Positions 47,951-60,403 of a stretch of 64,000 bases of DNA are shown here, piece by piece. This DNA is from Plantago elongata (taxonomy: Eukaryota > Streptophyta > Magnoliopsida > Lamiales > Plantaginaceae), in contig JAYMSP010000076.1 of assembly GCA_036897095.1 (NCBI GenBank), forward strand, positions 26,947-90,946, in the 5' to 3' direction. Made by a program: the position numbers and the translations under genes. The notes beneath the pieces are model-generated. The model saw only the letters and a list, made by a program, of their open reading frames with translations, did not search any database and had not been told where the DNA came from. Each line of letters begins with the position of its first letter. Position 1 is the stretch's first letter.

Positions 47951-48620
47951 TGCAACTTATATTATACATTAATTATCTATACAAAATTCATTAAAAAAAA
48001 AGCTCTAATCTCGAGTAACACCGCGTTGTCGAGACCTTTCCTCTTCTTCCACATTGAAAAATCGAGCAGAACAAAATTTTTAAAAAATCCATGTCGAAAA
48101 CGAGAAGAAAAGGGTGAAAATATCAAAGAGAGATGAGCAAGAAAGATTGTTGGAGTAAGAATCGAGTAGAAATTGAGAGAAAAATAAAAAGAAGAGAGAA
48201 ACAAGCGTAGTGTACAGGTGCTGGAGAAAGAAGCGTGTTGAACCTGGAAGAAGGAATGAGGGTACAATGGAAAAACAAGGAAGTAATTAGGGCAAAAAAA
48301 AAAAATTGACTTATTTATAATGGTTTTAACGAGCAGGTTTTATTTGTAAGCCCACCATTTAAGATGGCCTGTTTTTGTACTTTTCTATAAATTTTAATCG
48401 CAAACCATCACTAAGAAGCCCCAAAAAAAAGTTACAATGGGGCTTCTAGCATTTCAAGTTCTACTAATTACTGACGTAGTCTGTAGTCGTCATACATGTG
48501 GAGTTGTAGTGAGACCAGTTATCTTCGACTGAAAAACTCATTAATTTCATGTCAATTATTATGTTAATTATTTTTATATTATAAAATATTGTCAATTAAG
48601 TTCAAACAAAAAGAGCAATG

Positions 48621-50650
48621 TTGTAGCGCCTCGATTTTTAAAGATACGAAATAAGAAAAATACGGCTCGCGCTAGTTCTTGGGCTTGAAAATTCGACGAA
48701 CTTAGCTTGTTAAAATCTAAAAAGTTATTAGACGCCTTGCGCATCAAAAGACTAGACATGAAGATCTTTGAAACTAATTCGTGAACTAAAAATATAATGC
48801 AGCGGAACTTGAAAATAATAAAAACTTTGATACAAAGTTCTGGATATGCATGAACTTAAAAAAATGATAATCAAAAGAATTGCAATAGTGATCACTACTC
48901 CGGCAACGCTCCACTCCAATAGCTCGGGTTCAAACCTAAAATTAATATTTTAAAAAGGGGTCAGTCGTGACCACTGACTGAGCAAGTATCCATGCACGCG
49001 TCATGACCTGGAGTTCTATCTTTATGTAGTTACATATTTTTATCTTGTTTAATGCAATGCATCCTATTACTTGACTTGACCATGAACAATTAAACTTATA
49101 CTTGAACTTAAACTTGAAACTTAACTTGAAACTCTACTCTTTTAAATATGACTCTGACACGTCGTGAACTCCTTTGGCATCGGAAGGTACATCCCCAAGA
49201 TGGTGACTGCTTAACATGGATAGTCACGATTTACTAGTTGCCTAATCGATGGTGACCGCATTACTTAAATAGACATAATTTGTTAGTTGCCTAGTCGATG
49301 GTGAACGCTTAATATGGATGGCCACGATTTACTGGTTGCCTAGCTGATTGTGACCTCTTAACATGATAGTCACGATTTGCTAGTTGCCTAGTCAATGATT
49401 ACTGCTTAACATGAATGGCTGATCACAATTTGCTTGAGACCTTATTAGCCTTTATTTAACGTGACTTGAAATCCTTTTTAACTTATTAAAATGTATGCAT
49501 GATTCTGAACTTTAAGTCATTAATGTATAGACTAATATGTGTGCGTAATCATCAATTGTAAATAACACAAATTACTGGTCAACAATTTTTTAAAAGTATA
49601 GCAAATCAGAAAGACAACACTCTCATCCAATATACCAAGTTACCAACTAAACAGAATGCACACAATTAGCATCATCAAGTTTCTTGCATAAATACATAGA
49701 ACTCAGATGACATGTAAATAAGAATCTCTGCCAAAAAACAAGAATCATACTGATACTAGTTGCTACATGTTGGACAATTAGTTTATAGCTCAAGAAAGAA
49801 AAGACATCAGTTTAGTACATGAGCATGCACACCTAATTACCTTCATTAATTAGTACATAGTATGGTGAATGCGACCAATTCACTGTTGTGATATGATTCC
49901 AAAACTCCATTATGACATAAACATGAAATTTTATACTATCCTAAATGTTCATTGGACCTCAAACTAGACATACTTGCACACAACAAATTATATAAATCAG
50001 CAATCATTATAAAATCAGCAATTATTATATACTTTAAACGTGAATACAAATCGTTAGGTAACTTATAAAGATCATACTATAACATGGATAACAAACTAAT
50101 AAACGGGAATACAAATCTTAAGGGAACTTGTCCGAAAGAGAGAACCAATACAACAAACAAGGATAGATGATGGGTTGAAAAATGACTCTTTGTTCGGCAA
50201 CAAATACATAACAACTCGAACTTCAAAAGGGAGATTTATCCGGTATATTCATGAAATAGTTTGTTGTAAATATCATATCCAAATATAAGCTTCCAACGGT
50301 TAACGAACCGGTAATCGAGTTTACAAGTTGGCTTCGCCGGCCAGAAAATCTCTTTGCGAAAAATTGTATTTCTTTGCTAAAGGTTTTCTTTTAAAAAATC
50401 TAGAATTTGGGGAAGACTAGGAATTGGAATGGACATGAATAGGGCTAAAATATGGGCTCACAAGATAAATAATTGGATCAATTGTAATAAAAACGTTTTT
50501 GCGCCAAAAACCAACATTTTACGAACTCCGCTTAACGTTCGATTCATTCTAAAACGTCTATAAGTTCGAAAAATAAATTTTCGAACTGGTACAAAAGTAC
50601 AATCTAAATTTAAATTCAAATTCGCATGGCATATCGGTCCAACCAGTACC
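48621..50650. mobile_element. Possible LTR-derived noncoding repeat block
   Basis: It starts near TGTAGCGCCTCGATTTTT, a word I associate with ends of plant Gypsy-type LTRs. It continues as noncoding sequence with a 49-bp minisatellite and ends loosely around 50650, just before the CYP59 leader. No coding part, PBS or target duplication was found. The limits and the class are tentative. Confidence 0.35.
49199..49440 (+). repeat. 49-bp tandem repeat, about 4.5-5 units
   Basis: Units start at 49199, 49248, 49297, 49346 and 49394, with the core GATGGTGACTGCTTAACATG, then GTCACGATTTACTAGTTGCC. The period is 49 with one unit of 48. Substitutions are scattered, so the array is not freshly expanded. 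Confidence 0.85.
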
Positions 50651-50794
50651 CGCCCGGTAAAATTGTCCGAACCGGTACTCTACAAGCTTCTTATCCGAGT
50701 TAGGAATTGGAGAATTAACGAAGGTAAAGGTGCCCTAGCTCCAATTGCATCAGGTTGCTGGTGAAGGAAATTCAATCAGAAGAAAGAAAGAACG

Positions 50795-53700
50795 ATGTCT
50801 GTGCTGATAGCAACAAGCTTGGGCGATTTAGTGGTGGATTTGTTCACCGACAGATGCCCCATGACCTGCAAAAACTTTCTGAAGCTTTGCAAGTAAGTTT
50901 CCTCGCAATATTCCAATCGATTAATGCAGTACTCTAGTGCAATAACGGAACTTCCTGTGATCAATTTGATAAATAAAATGCTGAATTTGTCAACGTTTTT
51001 TTTTCTACTTGTATGTTGTAACTGGATATTAGGTAAACGAACCAATTGAAGTATGATTTTTCACGTTATGTTTGTTTGTGCTGCAGAATCAAGTATTACA
51101 ATGGCTGCCTATTTCACACAGTGCAGAAAGATTTCACGGCTCAGACGGGTGATCCCACCGGCACAGGTTCTGGTGGTGATTCTGTGTACAAGTAAGAGTT
51201 TACGATCGATTGTTCTTTCAGTGAATGGTTTTGGATTAGCTCTTTGAATAGGCGTAATCTTGTGAATTTTTTTTTTTTGTAAGTAGTCGTAAAGCTTGTT
51301 CCTGCTGTGCACCTTTACACACATTATGTGTCTGTATGTGTCATGATCTTTCGGCTTGATTGCCATGTTTGACCTGTAATGATCCTTTTGCATTAGATTT
51401 TTATATGGAGATCAAGCACGCTTTTTCGGTGATGAGATTCATTTAGATGTCAAGCATTCGAAGACTGGTACCGTTGCCATGGCCAGTGCTGGAGAGCATC
51501 TGAATGCTTCTCAGGTGCTCTCTTCATGCATTATCCTTTTTTTTTTTTTTGGCTTGATAAATCATTTTTACTGTGAGTTATGTGCTGTCCTGATGAATCG
51601 TCATGCTTCCTTTTCAGTTCTATATTACACTGCGTGATGATCTCGATTATCTGGATGGCAAGCATACTGTAAGTTCCTGATCTATGACTTTCTTTCTCAT
51701 GACTTTTAGTGGCACGCACTCGTGCATATGTTCAATGGACTGGAAAAACAAACAGAACTGGAACGGCAATTTTAGTTTTATAAATACATGCCATTGCTCA
51801 GCTTACTGTAGATTCACTTTCGTAAGACGGAGCTTGCTAAGTTAATTGTTTTGGCATATAAAGTAGTAAAGCAATATGTCTCTAAGGTCAACCTACACTG
51901 CAAAAAACTTAGGTCTCCCATGCACTTGCACCCATCCCATTACAATTTTTTTGTTTGTTTGTATGTTGCCTGCTTCATAGATTTTGAACATACTTATAAC
52001 TTCATAAATGCAGACTTGCCTGAACCAATTTCCTGCTGTATATTGCTAAAAATACCAATTACCGGGCATGACAGGTGTTTGGAGAGGTTGCTGAAGGTCT
52101 GGAAACACTTGCAAGGATTAACGAAGCATATGTGGATGAAAAGAGCAAGCCCTACAAAAATATCAGGTCAATATATCTATTACTCAATGTCAAGTGCTGA
52201 CCCCTGAGTTCATGTTTTAAAATGATGGTCTCATGGTCCTTTGATTCTCTTTCCACATTTTCACGTGTTATGATTTTCCTTGTGCATGCAGAATTAAACA
52301 CACTTACATACTGGATGATCCTTTTGACGATCCTTCCCAGCTGTCTGAGTTAATTCCAGATGCTTCACCTGAAGGAAAACCAAAAGATGAGGTAATAATC
52401 TGTCTTGCAATTACTCCGATAGATTTATTTAGCAGCATAAGTATAATGTTATAATCTTGGTGTAACAGGAGTAAATTAGTTATTCAAGTTTTCTCTACAG
52501 GGTTTATGTTTGTTCTCACTTTTTGAAGCATATGTGAGTTTTTACAGTTTGGTATTGTGTATTGAATAAGATATCATACTGAGTCCACGTAGACCTTATT
52601 GCTACTTGATTAAATCAAACATGGATTCACCGAAAGCTGGCTAGCTTTATTCTTCAATAATTTTGATAGGTAATAGATTAAATATGACGTCTTTATCTCT
52701 TGTTGCTGCAGCAAGAGTCATTGTTTGTGCGAATCAATCTCATGGTTGGTTCTGAAATCACATTAAAATTGGAACTTGTTTGACTGTTTCTATTTGCTGT
52801 CTTTGGCAAGTCATGTTTCAGATGTAGGGGATAGGAGGTCATCAGTTAAATTGGAACTTATATGACTGCTTCTATTTGCTCTTAATTTAGGTTGACGATG
52901 ACGTACGACTGGAAGACGATTGGGTTCCTATGGATGAACAACTTGACGCGCAGGAGCTTGAAGAGGTCTTACGGGCAAAGAACGCTCACTCTAGTGCTGT
53001 TGTACTTGAAACTGTAAGTTCTTCAAATTTCATTAGTGTATTTGGCATTTCATGCAGGACAGCTTTTTTTTTTTTTTTTTTTTTTTTTTTGTACTAGTGG
53101 TTATTGACCTGAATCACGAAAATTAACTTTCATGATGTCTGCCACAGATTGGGGATATTCCTGATGCTGAAGTGAAGCCTCCTGATAATGTTTTGTTTGT
53201 TTGTAAGCTGAACCCTGTAACTGAAGTAAGTTTTTTCAGTTCGATTTGTTCGAATTAACATTTAGATCCAGCTCCTTGTAATAAGTATCACTGAGGTTTT
53301 GTAACAATTCATGCCTCTACTTTGCACAGGATGAAGACCTGCATACAATTTTTTCGCGATTTGGTGTTGTAACATCGTGAGTTTTTCCAGTCCAAATTTA
53401 TTTATATCTCTAATAATAACATACAAGTTAAATTGTTTCTCTAATCTTCTCTCTTTGATAATTGATGTTGACAGTGCTGAGATTATCCGAGATCATAAAA
53501 CACAGGATAGTCTGTGCTATGCTTTTATTGGTGAGAGTAATTTCCTTATTGACATCTTTTGGCTGTTTCCTTGTGTGGTGTGTGTACCAAACGGGTTTTG
53601 TCTTTTCAATGGTTTGTTTCACTTTCTAACCTTCAATTTATACTGAGTTCATACTTCTTATTGCTATTTCTTTTTTGGTGGCAGAATTTGAAGATACAGA

Positions 53701-56700
53701 GGCATGCGAACAAGCATATTTTAAGGTATGGGGTAACTTGTCTTTTTCTCTACCCGACATGTCTTTGCGTATCATTTGTCCGTTAGCTAGTTTTGGTTGA
53801 AATGTGCTTCTCTTGTTTCATATATTATGTTTCCTGAGAGATCATGCTATCATAGTCATAATTACACAGCATGGCACTGTCCAGTTTGCTGTATCATATA
53901 GTATGAGCATTGGGCACATGTACTGAAAACTATCAAAGAATTACTATTGCTCTGTATTTAAATCATGTTTATTGGGAACAAGTCATGTAGAGACAATTAA
54001 ATGATCCGCTCTTTTGTCCATTCTGGAATTTCATGTATTGAGAGACTGCATTCCTTTTAGAGGTAGGTTAGGTACCAAATTTCTTCGCTGAACGCCTGGG
54101 AAGGGTGCATCTTTGTTTTGTCGCCCCCCCCCCCCCCCCCCCCCAACACACACACACACATCCTGCCAAGTGGTTTTATCTGTATGCCATGTTCGAAAGC
54201 ATCCTCTCCAAGAAAAAAAAAAGAGTAGACTGATGTTCTTACCTTTTTCTTCTGAAAATGCCATGCTTTTTACTACTCTTTGAATCTGAACATTACATAA
54301 CCTTGTTTAAAAAAATAAATTACCAGTGGCTACTGAGGATAAAGTGTACCTACTTATGGTGGAGACTTCATTATGTGTTCAAACTTTAATAATTTAGAAT
54401 AAGCGCAGTAGCGAAGTTGGGAATTAAGTGGGGAACTTTGTTTAGTTTCTTATTCTGAATAAAATATGGGGCTAAATGGAATGTGTGCTGACTCCCTATC
54501 TGAAAATTAGTAGTATTAATATTTAGCTTAATATTGGTAGATGCCCGACTCATGCTTCTGCTCTCGGTGAAATATGTTCTGTCTCAACTGATCAGCTTGA
54601 ATTTCGATAAAAGCCATTGAGGTTTGATCCCTAATGTTGGCTTCTTCTGCTGTGCAGATGGACAACGCTTTAATTGATGATAGGAGGATTCATGTTGATT
54701 TTAGTCAAAGTGTTTCGAAGCTATGGAACCAGTTTAGACGCAAAGGCCAAAAAGGTAGGTTTTGTTTATTGATTTGGAGAATCACCATTTCTTGACTTTA
54801 AATTATCACAAGTAAAGTATATACCTGTATTTCACTTGTTCCTAGTTCTCAAAGTTGTTCGTTTATTTTACCATTCATTTGAATGCAGGAGGAGGATGCT
54901 TTAAATGTGGTTCTCCCGATCACATTGCTAAAGATTGCACAGGGGATTCAACCACCAAACAGACTTCCAAATACACATTAAGAGATGACAATACTCAACG
55001 TGGTGGAAATCGAAACACAAGGTAGTAGAATGCTATGTATTATTAAGATTTATCGTCCCTCATTACATATATACAGTTCCTGGAGTTTGTAGGTACTTCT
55101 GCTTTATTATGTGAAGATCCTATGAAGCATGATTACATATTTTTATACCCTCGTGTATTTCCTGAAAATATACGTGTAATAGGCCTGCAAACGAGCCGAG
55201 CCGAGCCGAGCTATGACCGAGCTCGGCTCGTTTAACATTTATAGGCTTCAGCTCGAGCTCGATCGAGCTGCACAATTTGAGCTCGAGCTCGGCTCGTGAG
55301 CTCGAATTTTTTTTTCGATCGAACATTTATAACTCGATTTAGCTTGGCTCGTGAGTTCGATAACCTACAAAGCTCGAAATAAACTCGGCTTGAAATCTCG
55401 AAAAAAATCCCAAAAATGAACACATTTTGATTAGCAACCAATTAATTATTCCAAATCTTGAACGAACAGTCAATCCTTATCAATGCATTTTGCACAAGTA
55501 CTTAACAAGATGGCTTTTTAGAAAGAGAGCAGATTCAAGGCTAGGGTAAAAAGTAAAGCTAAGGGTTGAATTTGAATGACCAGATCTGTAAGAAAAATAA
55601 GCCGGATCTCATTACGTGGCTATGTTATGATAGGCGTTTGATGGTGTCTAGTGAGATCCGAGGTGGTGGGAGGAGGAAGTGCGGTGGTTGGTGAGATATG
55701 AGATGGAGGGAGGAGGGAGGTTTTCGTTGTGAGATGGAGGTGCAGTGGTGGAGCCTGGCGGTGGTCGCCTGGTCGGTGAGATCTGGGATGGAGGTGTGGT
55801 GGTGGATCATGACGGTGGAGAAAGGAGAGATTGGAGGGAGTGCTGTGGTAGAGTGGAGGTGAGGGAGGAGGGAGTTTTGGTGAATTGATAATGATTTGCG
55901 GCCACTACTTAGTCATACTATTTAGGAAGGAAAGTGGTGAAGTACTGAAGTAGGGTTTGGTTTGTACATATATATTTTATAATATGCAATTAATTAATAA
56001 ATACTATCGAGCTGCTTGACGAGCTTTCGAGCCGAGCTATACGAAACTCGAGCTCGACTCGAAAACTATATTGAGCTATAAAAAAAACTCGAGCTCGAGC
56101 TCAAAAAATCGAGTTTTTATCGAGCTTGAGCTTGAGCTTTTAACGAACAGTTCGGTTCATTTGCAGGCCTAACGTGTAATATGAAAATGGTGGAATATGA
56201 TACGAAAATGTACCCTTTTTTTTTTTTTTTTTTTTAAACTTCCCCTTTTAATTCTCACATCCTATGGCTGATATTCCACTGTTACTTTCAATGCCTTTCG
56301 ATACTTCCCTGTTTATCGATATTCCCTTCTCCTTCATTTCTTTTGATGGCATTTTGTATTAGTTTCTAGAGTTTTGGGAAGGGCTTAATTTGATTCCTTC
56401 TTTTTCTGACTGTAGAGCTTGTCATTAGACATGAGGGTAATGTATTAGCGCATAGGCTGGCTAAAGAGATTTCTGTGGATTGTGACGGGTCTTGTGGCTT
56501 ACCTTTTGCCTTAGTCCCTTGACTTTGTATTTGCTTTGGTGATTCAATACATGCAATCTTCATCTAAAAAAATTAAAATAAAGCCCCTTTAAAATTTGCA
56601 CTTTCAGTCCCTGTTTTTGATACTATATATATCTCTTGATTGTTTAGTGTCCATTCAAAGTTTAGAAGTTTTAGTTTACAGATTAAATATATTACTAGAA

Positions 56701-58019
56701 CTAATAATTAAACATATCATACATGTATCCTACTTTTCTTTTTTGGGTTTTGGCAGTCTATCAACGCATCCGTACTGTAATTATATGGGTGCTTTTTAGT
56801 AAACAATACACATGATATGGTAGGTTAAACAAAATATTATTGGACTGAATAGCATAAGATATGATCTTCAGTGGGTTTTTAAGTCTTCTATTCAGTTTCT
56901 TATTTTATTTTAGGGTGCTTTGATTTATTGGTAATTTTGGTAGTGTATAAAAAATATAAAAATGTTCAAGGAAAGAAAAAGTAATTTTTGCAAATTTGTA
57001 ATCTAATATTGGGTTTGCTGGTTCTTTCAGTATTCGTATCCTATCGTATTCGCTTAACGGATTTGTGTCCGTGCTTCATGCGAAGAACGAATAGAATAAT
57101 GTATATTTAATTAATTGGCTTAATGAACTTGTTATATTCTAATTGAGAAACAGATTTATGGAATACCAAAAAGTGAAAAATGCAATTGTTATGGGACGGA
57201 AATAGTATGTAACCAAATACAAGCTATTAGGAATTATCAGTTTTCAAGTTCCCGGAAGGAATAAGCAAGCTTACCTCCAGTAATTGTTCTATGACACCTT
57301 CTGTTTGATAATTTTTTAATTTGTTTTTTAATTTTTCTCATTTCTATCTCAGATATGAAATGGTCTTTGAGGGAGATGCTGAAAGAAGTCCACGACATGG
57401 CAAGCGGAGAAGAGATCAGATGGCTGTAGAGGATGACGAAAAGCACAACGGCAAAAGGCCTGATTATCAAAAACCGAGAGATGAGGCTGATAGAAGAAGG
57501 GAGAGACACGATAGGAGAAGTCCATATCATGGAAGAGAAAGAGATCATAGGGAGAGAAACTATAGGACAGATGACGAAGAACATAAGAAAAAGCACACTG
57601 ATGATGTTGACCGTAAATATAGAAGGGATGACAAGGAATATGAGAAGCGTAGGGATGAATCTGGCCATAGATATAGGTGGGAAGAGAGGAATGGAGATGA
57701 CACCAAGAAGAGGAGTACGAAAGAAAGTGATGGACTCAGTGATGAAGCTGGCCGTAGATATAGAAGGGATGACAGGGAGTACGAGAAGCGTGGGGATGAA
57801 GCTGGCCATAGAAATAAGCGCGACAATAAGAATGGAGTTGACACTAAGCAGAGGAATGCCGAAGTAGATGATGTTCGACCTAAAAACAAAAGGGATGACA
57901 GGGAGTATGAGAAGAAGCGTGGGGATGAAGGTAGTCACAGATACAGGCGTGATGAGAAGAATGATGACACCCAGAAAAGGAGTATCAAAGAAGGTGATGA
58001 TTACAAACGGAGACGCTGA
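50795..58019 (+). CDS. CYP59: CYP59-type nuclear cyclophilin: PPIase-like + RRM + zinc knuckle + RD/RE tail (601 aa, 14 exons)
   Basis: Exons: 50795-50892, 51087-51191, 51397-51514, 51618-51668, 52075-52166, 52292-52391, 52891-53013, 53148-53225, 53330-53376, 53475-53530, 53685-53725, 54658-54754, 54889-55021 and 57353-58019. All phases agree (1,806 bases). Residues 1-170 are a cyclophilin fold ([19 protein letters not shown]). About 242-320 is an RRM with RNP2 LFVCKL and RNP1 LCYAFIEF. About 339-352 is a CCHC knuckle ([14 protein letters not shown]). The tail is very rich in Arg/Asp/Glu/Lys with three repeats of about 45 residues. This layout is that of Arabidopsis CYP59 and animal PPIL4. 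CYP59 is reported to bind the Pol II C-terminal domain and act in transcription-linked RNA processing. The residue equivalent to catalytic Arg55 of CypA is Thr here. A 1-kb hAT-like element sits in intron 13. Confidence 0.97.
53064..53090 (+). repeat. Poly-T tract (about 27 T) in a CYP59 intron
   Basis: It lies between exons 7 and 8, about 55 bases upstream of the exon 8 acceptor. Length calls for such runs are unreliable. Confidence 0.85.
54124..54160 (+). repeat. Poly-C tract followed by (CA)n in CYP59 intron 11
   Basis: About 21 C residues are followed by a short CA repeat. It is an unstable simple-sequence tract with possible assembly error. Confidence 0.85.
55180..56171. mobile_element. 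hAT-like non-autonomous element, long copy (992 bp), in CYP59 intron 13
   Basis: The element begins TAGGCCTGCAAACGAGCC and ends TTCATTTGCAGGCCTA, so the first 12 bases pair perfectly as terminal inverted repeats. It is flanked by identical 8-mers ACGTGTAA (55172-55179 and 56172-56179), the target duplication size of hAT elements. The subterminal regions carry repeated GAGCTCGAGC-type words. The centre (about 55640-55870) is GGTGG/GAGG-rich and noncoding. No transposase is present. It shares ends and subterminal words with 28581-29021. The splice sites of intron 13 are undamaged. Confidence 0.85.
56216..56235 (+). repeat. Poly-T tract in CYP59 intron 13
   Basis: Twenty T residues lie about 40 bases past the hAT-like target duplication. 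Confidence 0.85.
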
Positions 58020-58659
58020 CTTGATGAGTCACGTTGATGTGTTGCGTATCTTATTCCCCATATGAGCCAAGACTGCCAAGTCACACATGCATCAGGAATG
58101 GGGTTACATATGCTCGAGATTTGCGTGATTCCTGATGAACTGTTGCGGTTATGCAGCCACCTACTGTTCCTAAAAGGATGCTTAGTTACAGCCCTTGAAG
58201 GCCCTATGTAAGTTCTGGCCATCACTTTCTTGTGCCATATGATTTTTCTTTTTTTGCTTCTAAACAGCAATTTAAAACAGTTGTGTAATTGCTCTGAACA
58301 AAATTATATGAAGTCGGTTACGTCAGTACTGAATTTGTGAACGTATTACAATTAAATTGTTGCATTTTGATTCTAACAATGGATGACTCTAGTATTAATT
58401 CGTAAATTACACAACAATTCGTGCTATTTCCGTTGTCACAGACTCACCAAAGAAGAGGAAGCTGGTATGTTTGTGTTATTGGACATTCATTGGTATTAAT
58501 TTCTGTTGTGAGTGGTTCATAAATTGACTCTCTAACCACACACACTAAAGTACTAGTAGTAGTATATATCAAGTCACATTCAACCAGCCTAATTGTCACT
58601 CTCTAGACCTCATCATCATTCAACCAAAGAATTAAAACTCATTAATCCCAAATCCGACC
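58020..58659 (+). other. CYP59 3' region and SAUR promoter
   Basis: The first few hundred bases should be the CYP59 3' untranslated region. A TATATAT box at 58563-58569 lies about 91 bases before the SAUR start codon and is a plausible TATA element, with transcription starting near 58595. I found no clear TGTCTC auxin-response element in the spacer. Confidence 0.5.
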
Positions 58660-59043
58660 ATGAAGAAGCTCAACTCCTTGCTAAGGAGATGCAAGACATT
58701 GTCGAGGCAACTTAGCCGCACAAGGTCCTATACCAGCTTGAGGTCGAAATCCATGAGGGATCTCCGTCGTTTCCAAGACTTCGAAGAGGAGTCTTGTGAG
58801 ACGGTTTTCGTGGGAAGTTCGAGGAGGAGATATGTGATCAGCTCCAAGTACTTGAACCATCCATTGCTCAATGCCATCATTGATAAGTCGAAGCCGGAGG
58901 CAGAGGGCCCAGGTCGGGATAAGGATCTGTCCGTGAAATGTGAGGTGGTTTTGTTTGATCATCTCTTGTGGATGCTGGAGAATGATGATCCGAACGTGAA
59001 TTTGGATTCTTTTGAAGAACTGGCGGATCTTTATGTTTACTAA
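58660..59043 (+). CDS. SAUR-family auxin-responsive protein (127 aa)
   Basis: Intronless, as SAUR genes normally are, starting MKKLNSLLRRCKTLSRQL. The basic N-terminal segment is followed by the SAUR core around residues 45-110: ETVFVGSSRRRYVISSKYLN, then HPLLNAIIDKS, CEVVLFDHLLWMLEND and ELADLYVY at the end. SAUR proteins of this type inhibit PP2C.D phosphatases at the plasma membrane and so activate proton pumps during cell expansion; this is family knowledge, not shown here. A long arginine-rich N-terminus and acidic C-terminus suggest the SAUR71/76-like side of the family, but I do not assign a number. It stands alone rather than in the usual SAUR cluster. Confidence 0.88.
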   Translation: MKKLNSLLRRCKTLSRQLSRTRSYTSLRSKSMRDLRRFQDFEEESCETVFVGSSRRRYVISSKYLNHPLLNAIIDKSKPEAEGPGRDKDLSVKCEVVLFDHLLWMLENDDPNVNLDSFEELADLYVY

Positions 59044-60366
59044 TCTATATCTAATTCTATTCATTGAAATTTATTGCTTCATGTAAACAACAAAAGTGTA
59101 GTTGTTATATGGACATTGTATTTCACATGATTTTAACTCCTAAATTCTTTCTTTTAATAATTGATGTACTATACACGAATCTATCCAAGTATAATGAAGC
59201 TTCATTTATTTATATTTTTAGATGAAATAATTTTCACTGTATTACTGCGTATTTGATATATTTTGAGATTGAGCATTCCTGGCTAAATAATACTTGGCTA
59301 GTGAACATAATGAATGCTTAATACATATCACCTCGGTTCGAATGAAGTTGGCTTCTCATCATATGGAAGGAGATTGTCGTAAGACAACAGAACATCGATG
59401 ACCTTCATTGTATATTTATACACTACAATAACCTATAAATACATTATAAATGTTCATTAATATGGAACAAATTTATTACACATGGCTATTATAATATAAC
59501 ACTTAGTTCTTTTTTAATAAATTTATAACAACTTGTATGCCACATAACAAATTGAAACGAAAATATAATTAAAACATAATTATTTGAAATGAAGTTTAAT
59601 CCAAGAACCACTTCAAAAAGAATAATATTAAAATACTATCATACTGTTTGAATTAAAATTTGAGTGACACTGTACTAATTGAAATTGAGTATTGAATTTT
59701 TTTGCTATATAATTTAAGATTATTTTGGGTTAAATTGATTTCATTAAACACAATATTAGGATAGACTTGTGTTTCACGTTTTTCATTTTCCATCATGTGA
59801 AATACCAATACATTCCTGTCTTCTCAAACTATTCCCTGTAAGTAGCAATTTATTTGAAAGCTTCGATTCAGTGAAACCCTAGACAAAGTGATTCTCAAAG
59901 GTCAGTTAAACCTCTCCCTTTCTACAATTATCAACATTTCCTTGCCTTTAACGCATTAATTGATTCAGTTGATTTTCCCTTTCGCCTCAATTGAACTTAG
60001 AGTTCTCGTCTGTTGTAAAAAAAAATTGATCTTTCACCATTTAAAGTTAGTTCAATAGGTTTCATTTGTTTGGTTCTCAATCTGTTTTGTTTTGGGAATT
60101 TCAAGAAATTCTGCTTTTGGCTGTTCTAGTGATGAGCTGAGCTGATTTGCTTTTGACTGTACCTGATAATTGATAGCTTATAGTAATGTATCAAAAATTC
60201 AAATTTTCCTGTTTAGCAAGTTGGCTCTTAACTGTGATTCTTTGGCAGATGTGAGTTTGTTGATTCCTATATAGTTATTAAGTGCAGGTTTGAGAGAAAG
60301 GAAAAAGAAAGTAGTGTCATTCTGGTTAATTAACTGAGCGGCAAGTTGGCGTCTCTGGATGGTCCG
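59044..60366 (+). other. Intergenic DNA and leader of the dioxygenase-like gene
   Basis: AT-rich with no gene. From about 59870 the sequence may be a transcribed leader with an intron: a donor-like AAAG/GTCAGT near 59899 and an acceptor-like GTGCAG near 60288. A leader intron is common in plants, but this one is only suggested. Confidence 0.4.
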
Positions 60367-60403
60367 ATGGCAGGCAATTGCCTGCCAACGCTGGGTCGGG
60401 TGA
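60359..60403 (+). promoter_or_regulatory. Overlapping upstream open frame at the dioxygenase-like start codon
   Basis: An ATG at 60359, eight bases upstream of the main ATG (60367) and in another frame, opens 14 codons and ends in TGA at 60401-60403. Any ribosome starting there would miss the main start. Both ATGs have weak context at -3. A perfect 18-bp palindrome (60369-60386) overlaps the main start codon. Confidence 0.55.

Noticed and set aside
52690-52745. Possible extra CYP59 exon after TTGCTGCAG
   Set aside because: Exons 6 and 7 join in phase to give the conserved [16 protein letters not shown]; adding this piece would insert unrelated residues.
57237-57938. Minus-strand 233-codon open frame opposite the CYP59 tail
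   Set aside because: It is the antisense reading of the Arg/Asp/Glu-rich repeats; its Ile/Ser/Phe-rich composition is the expected mirror.
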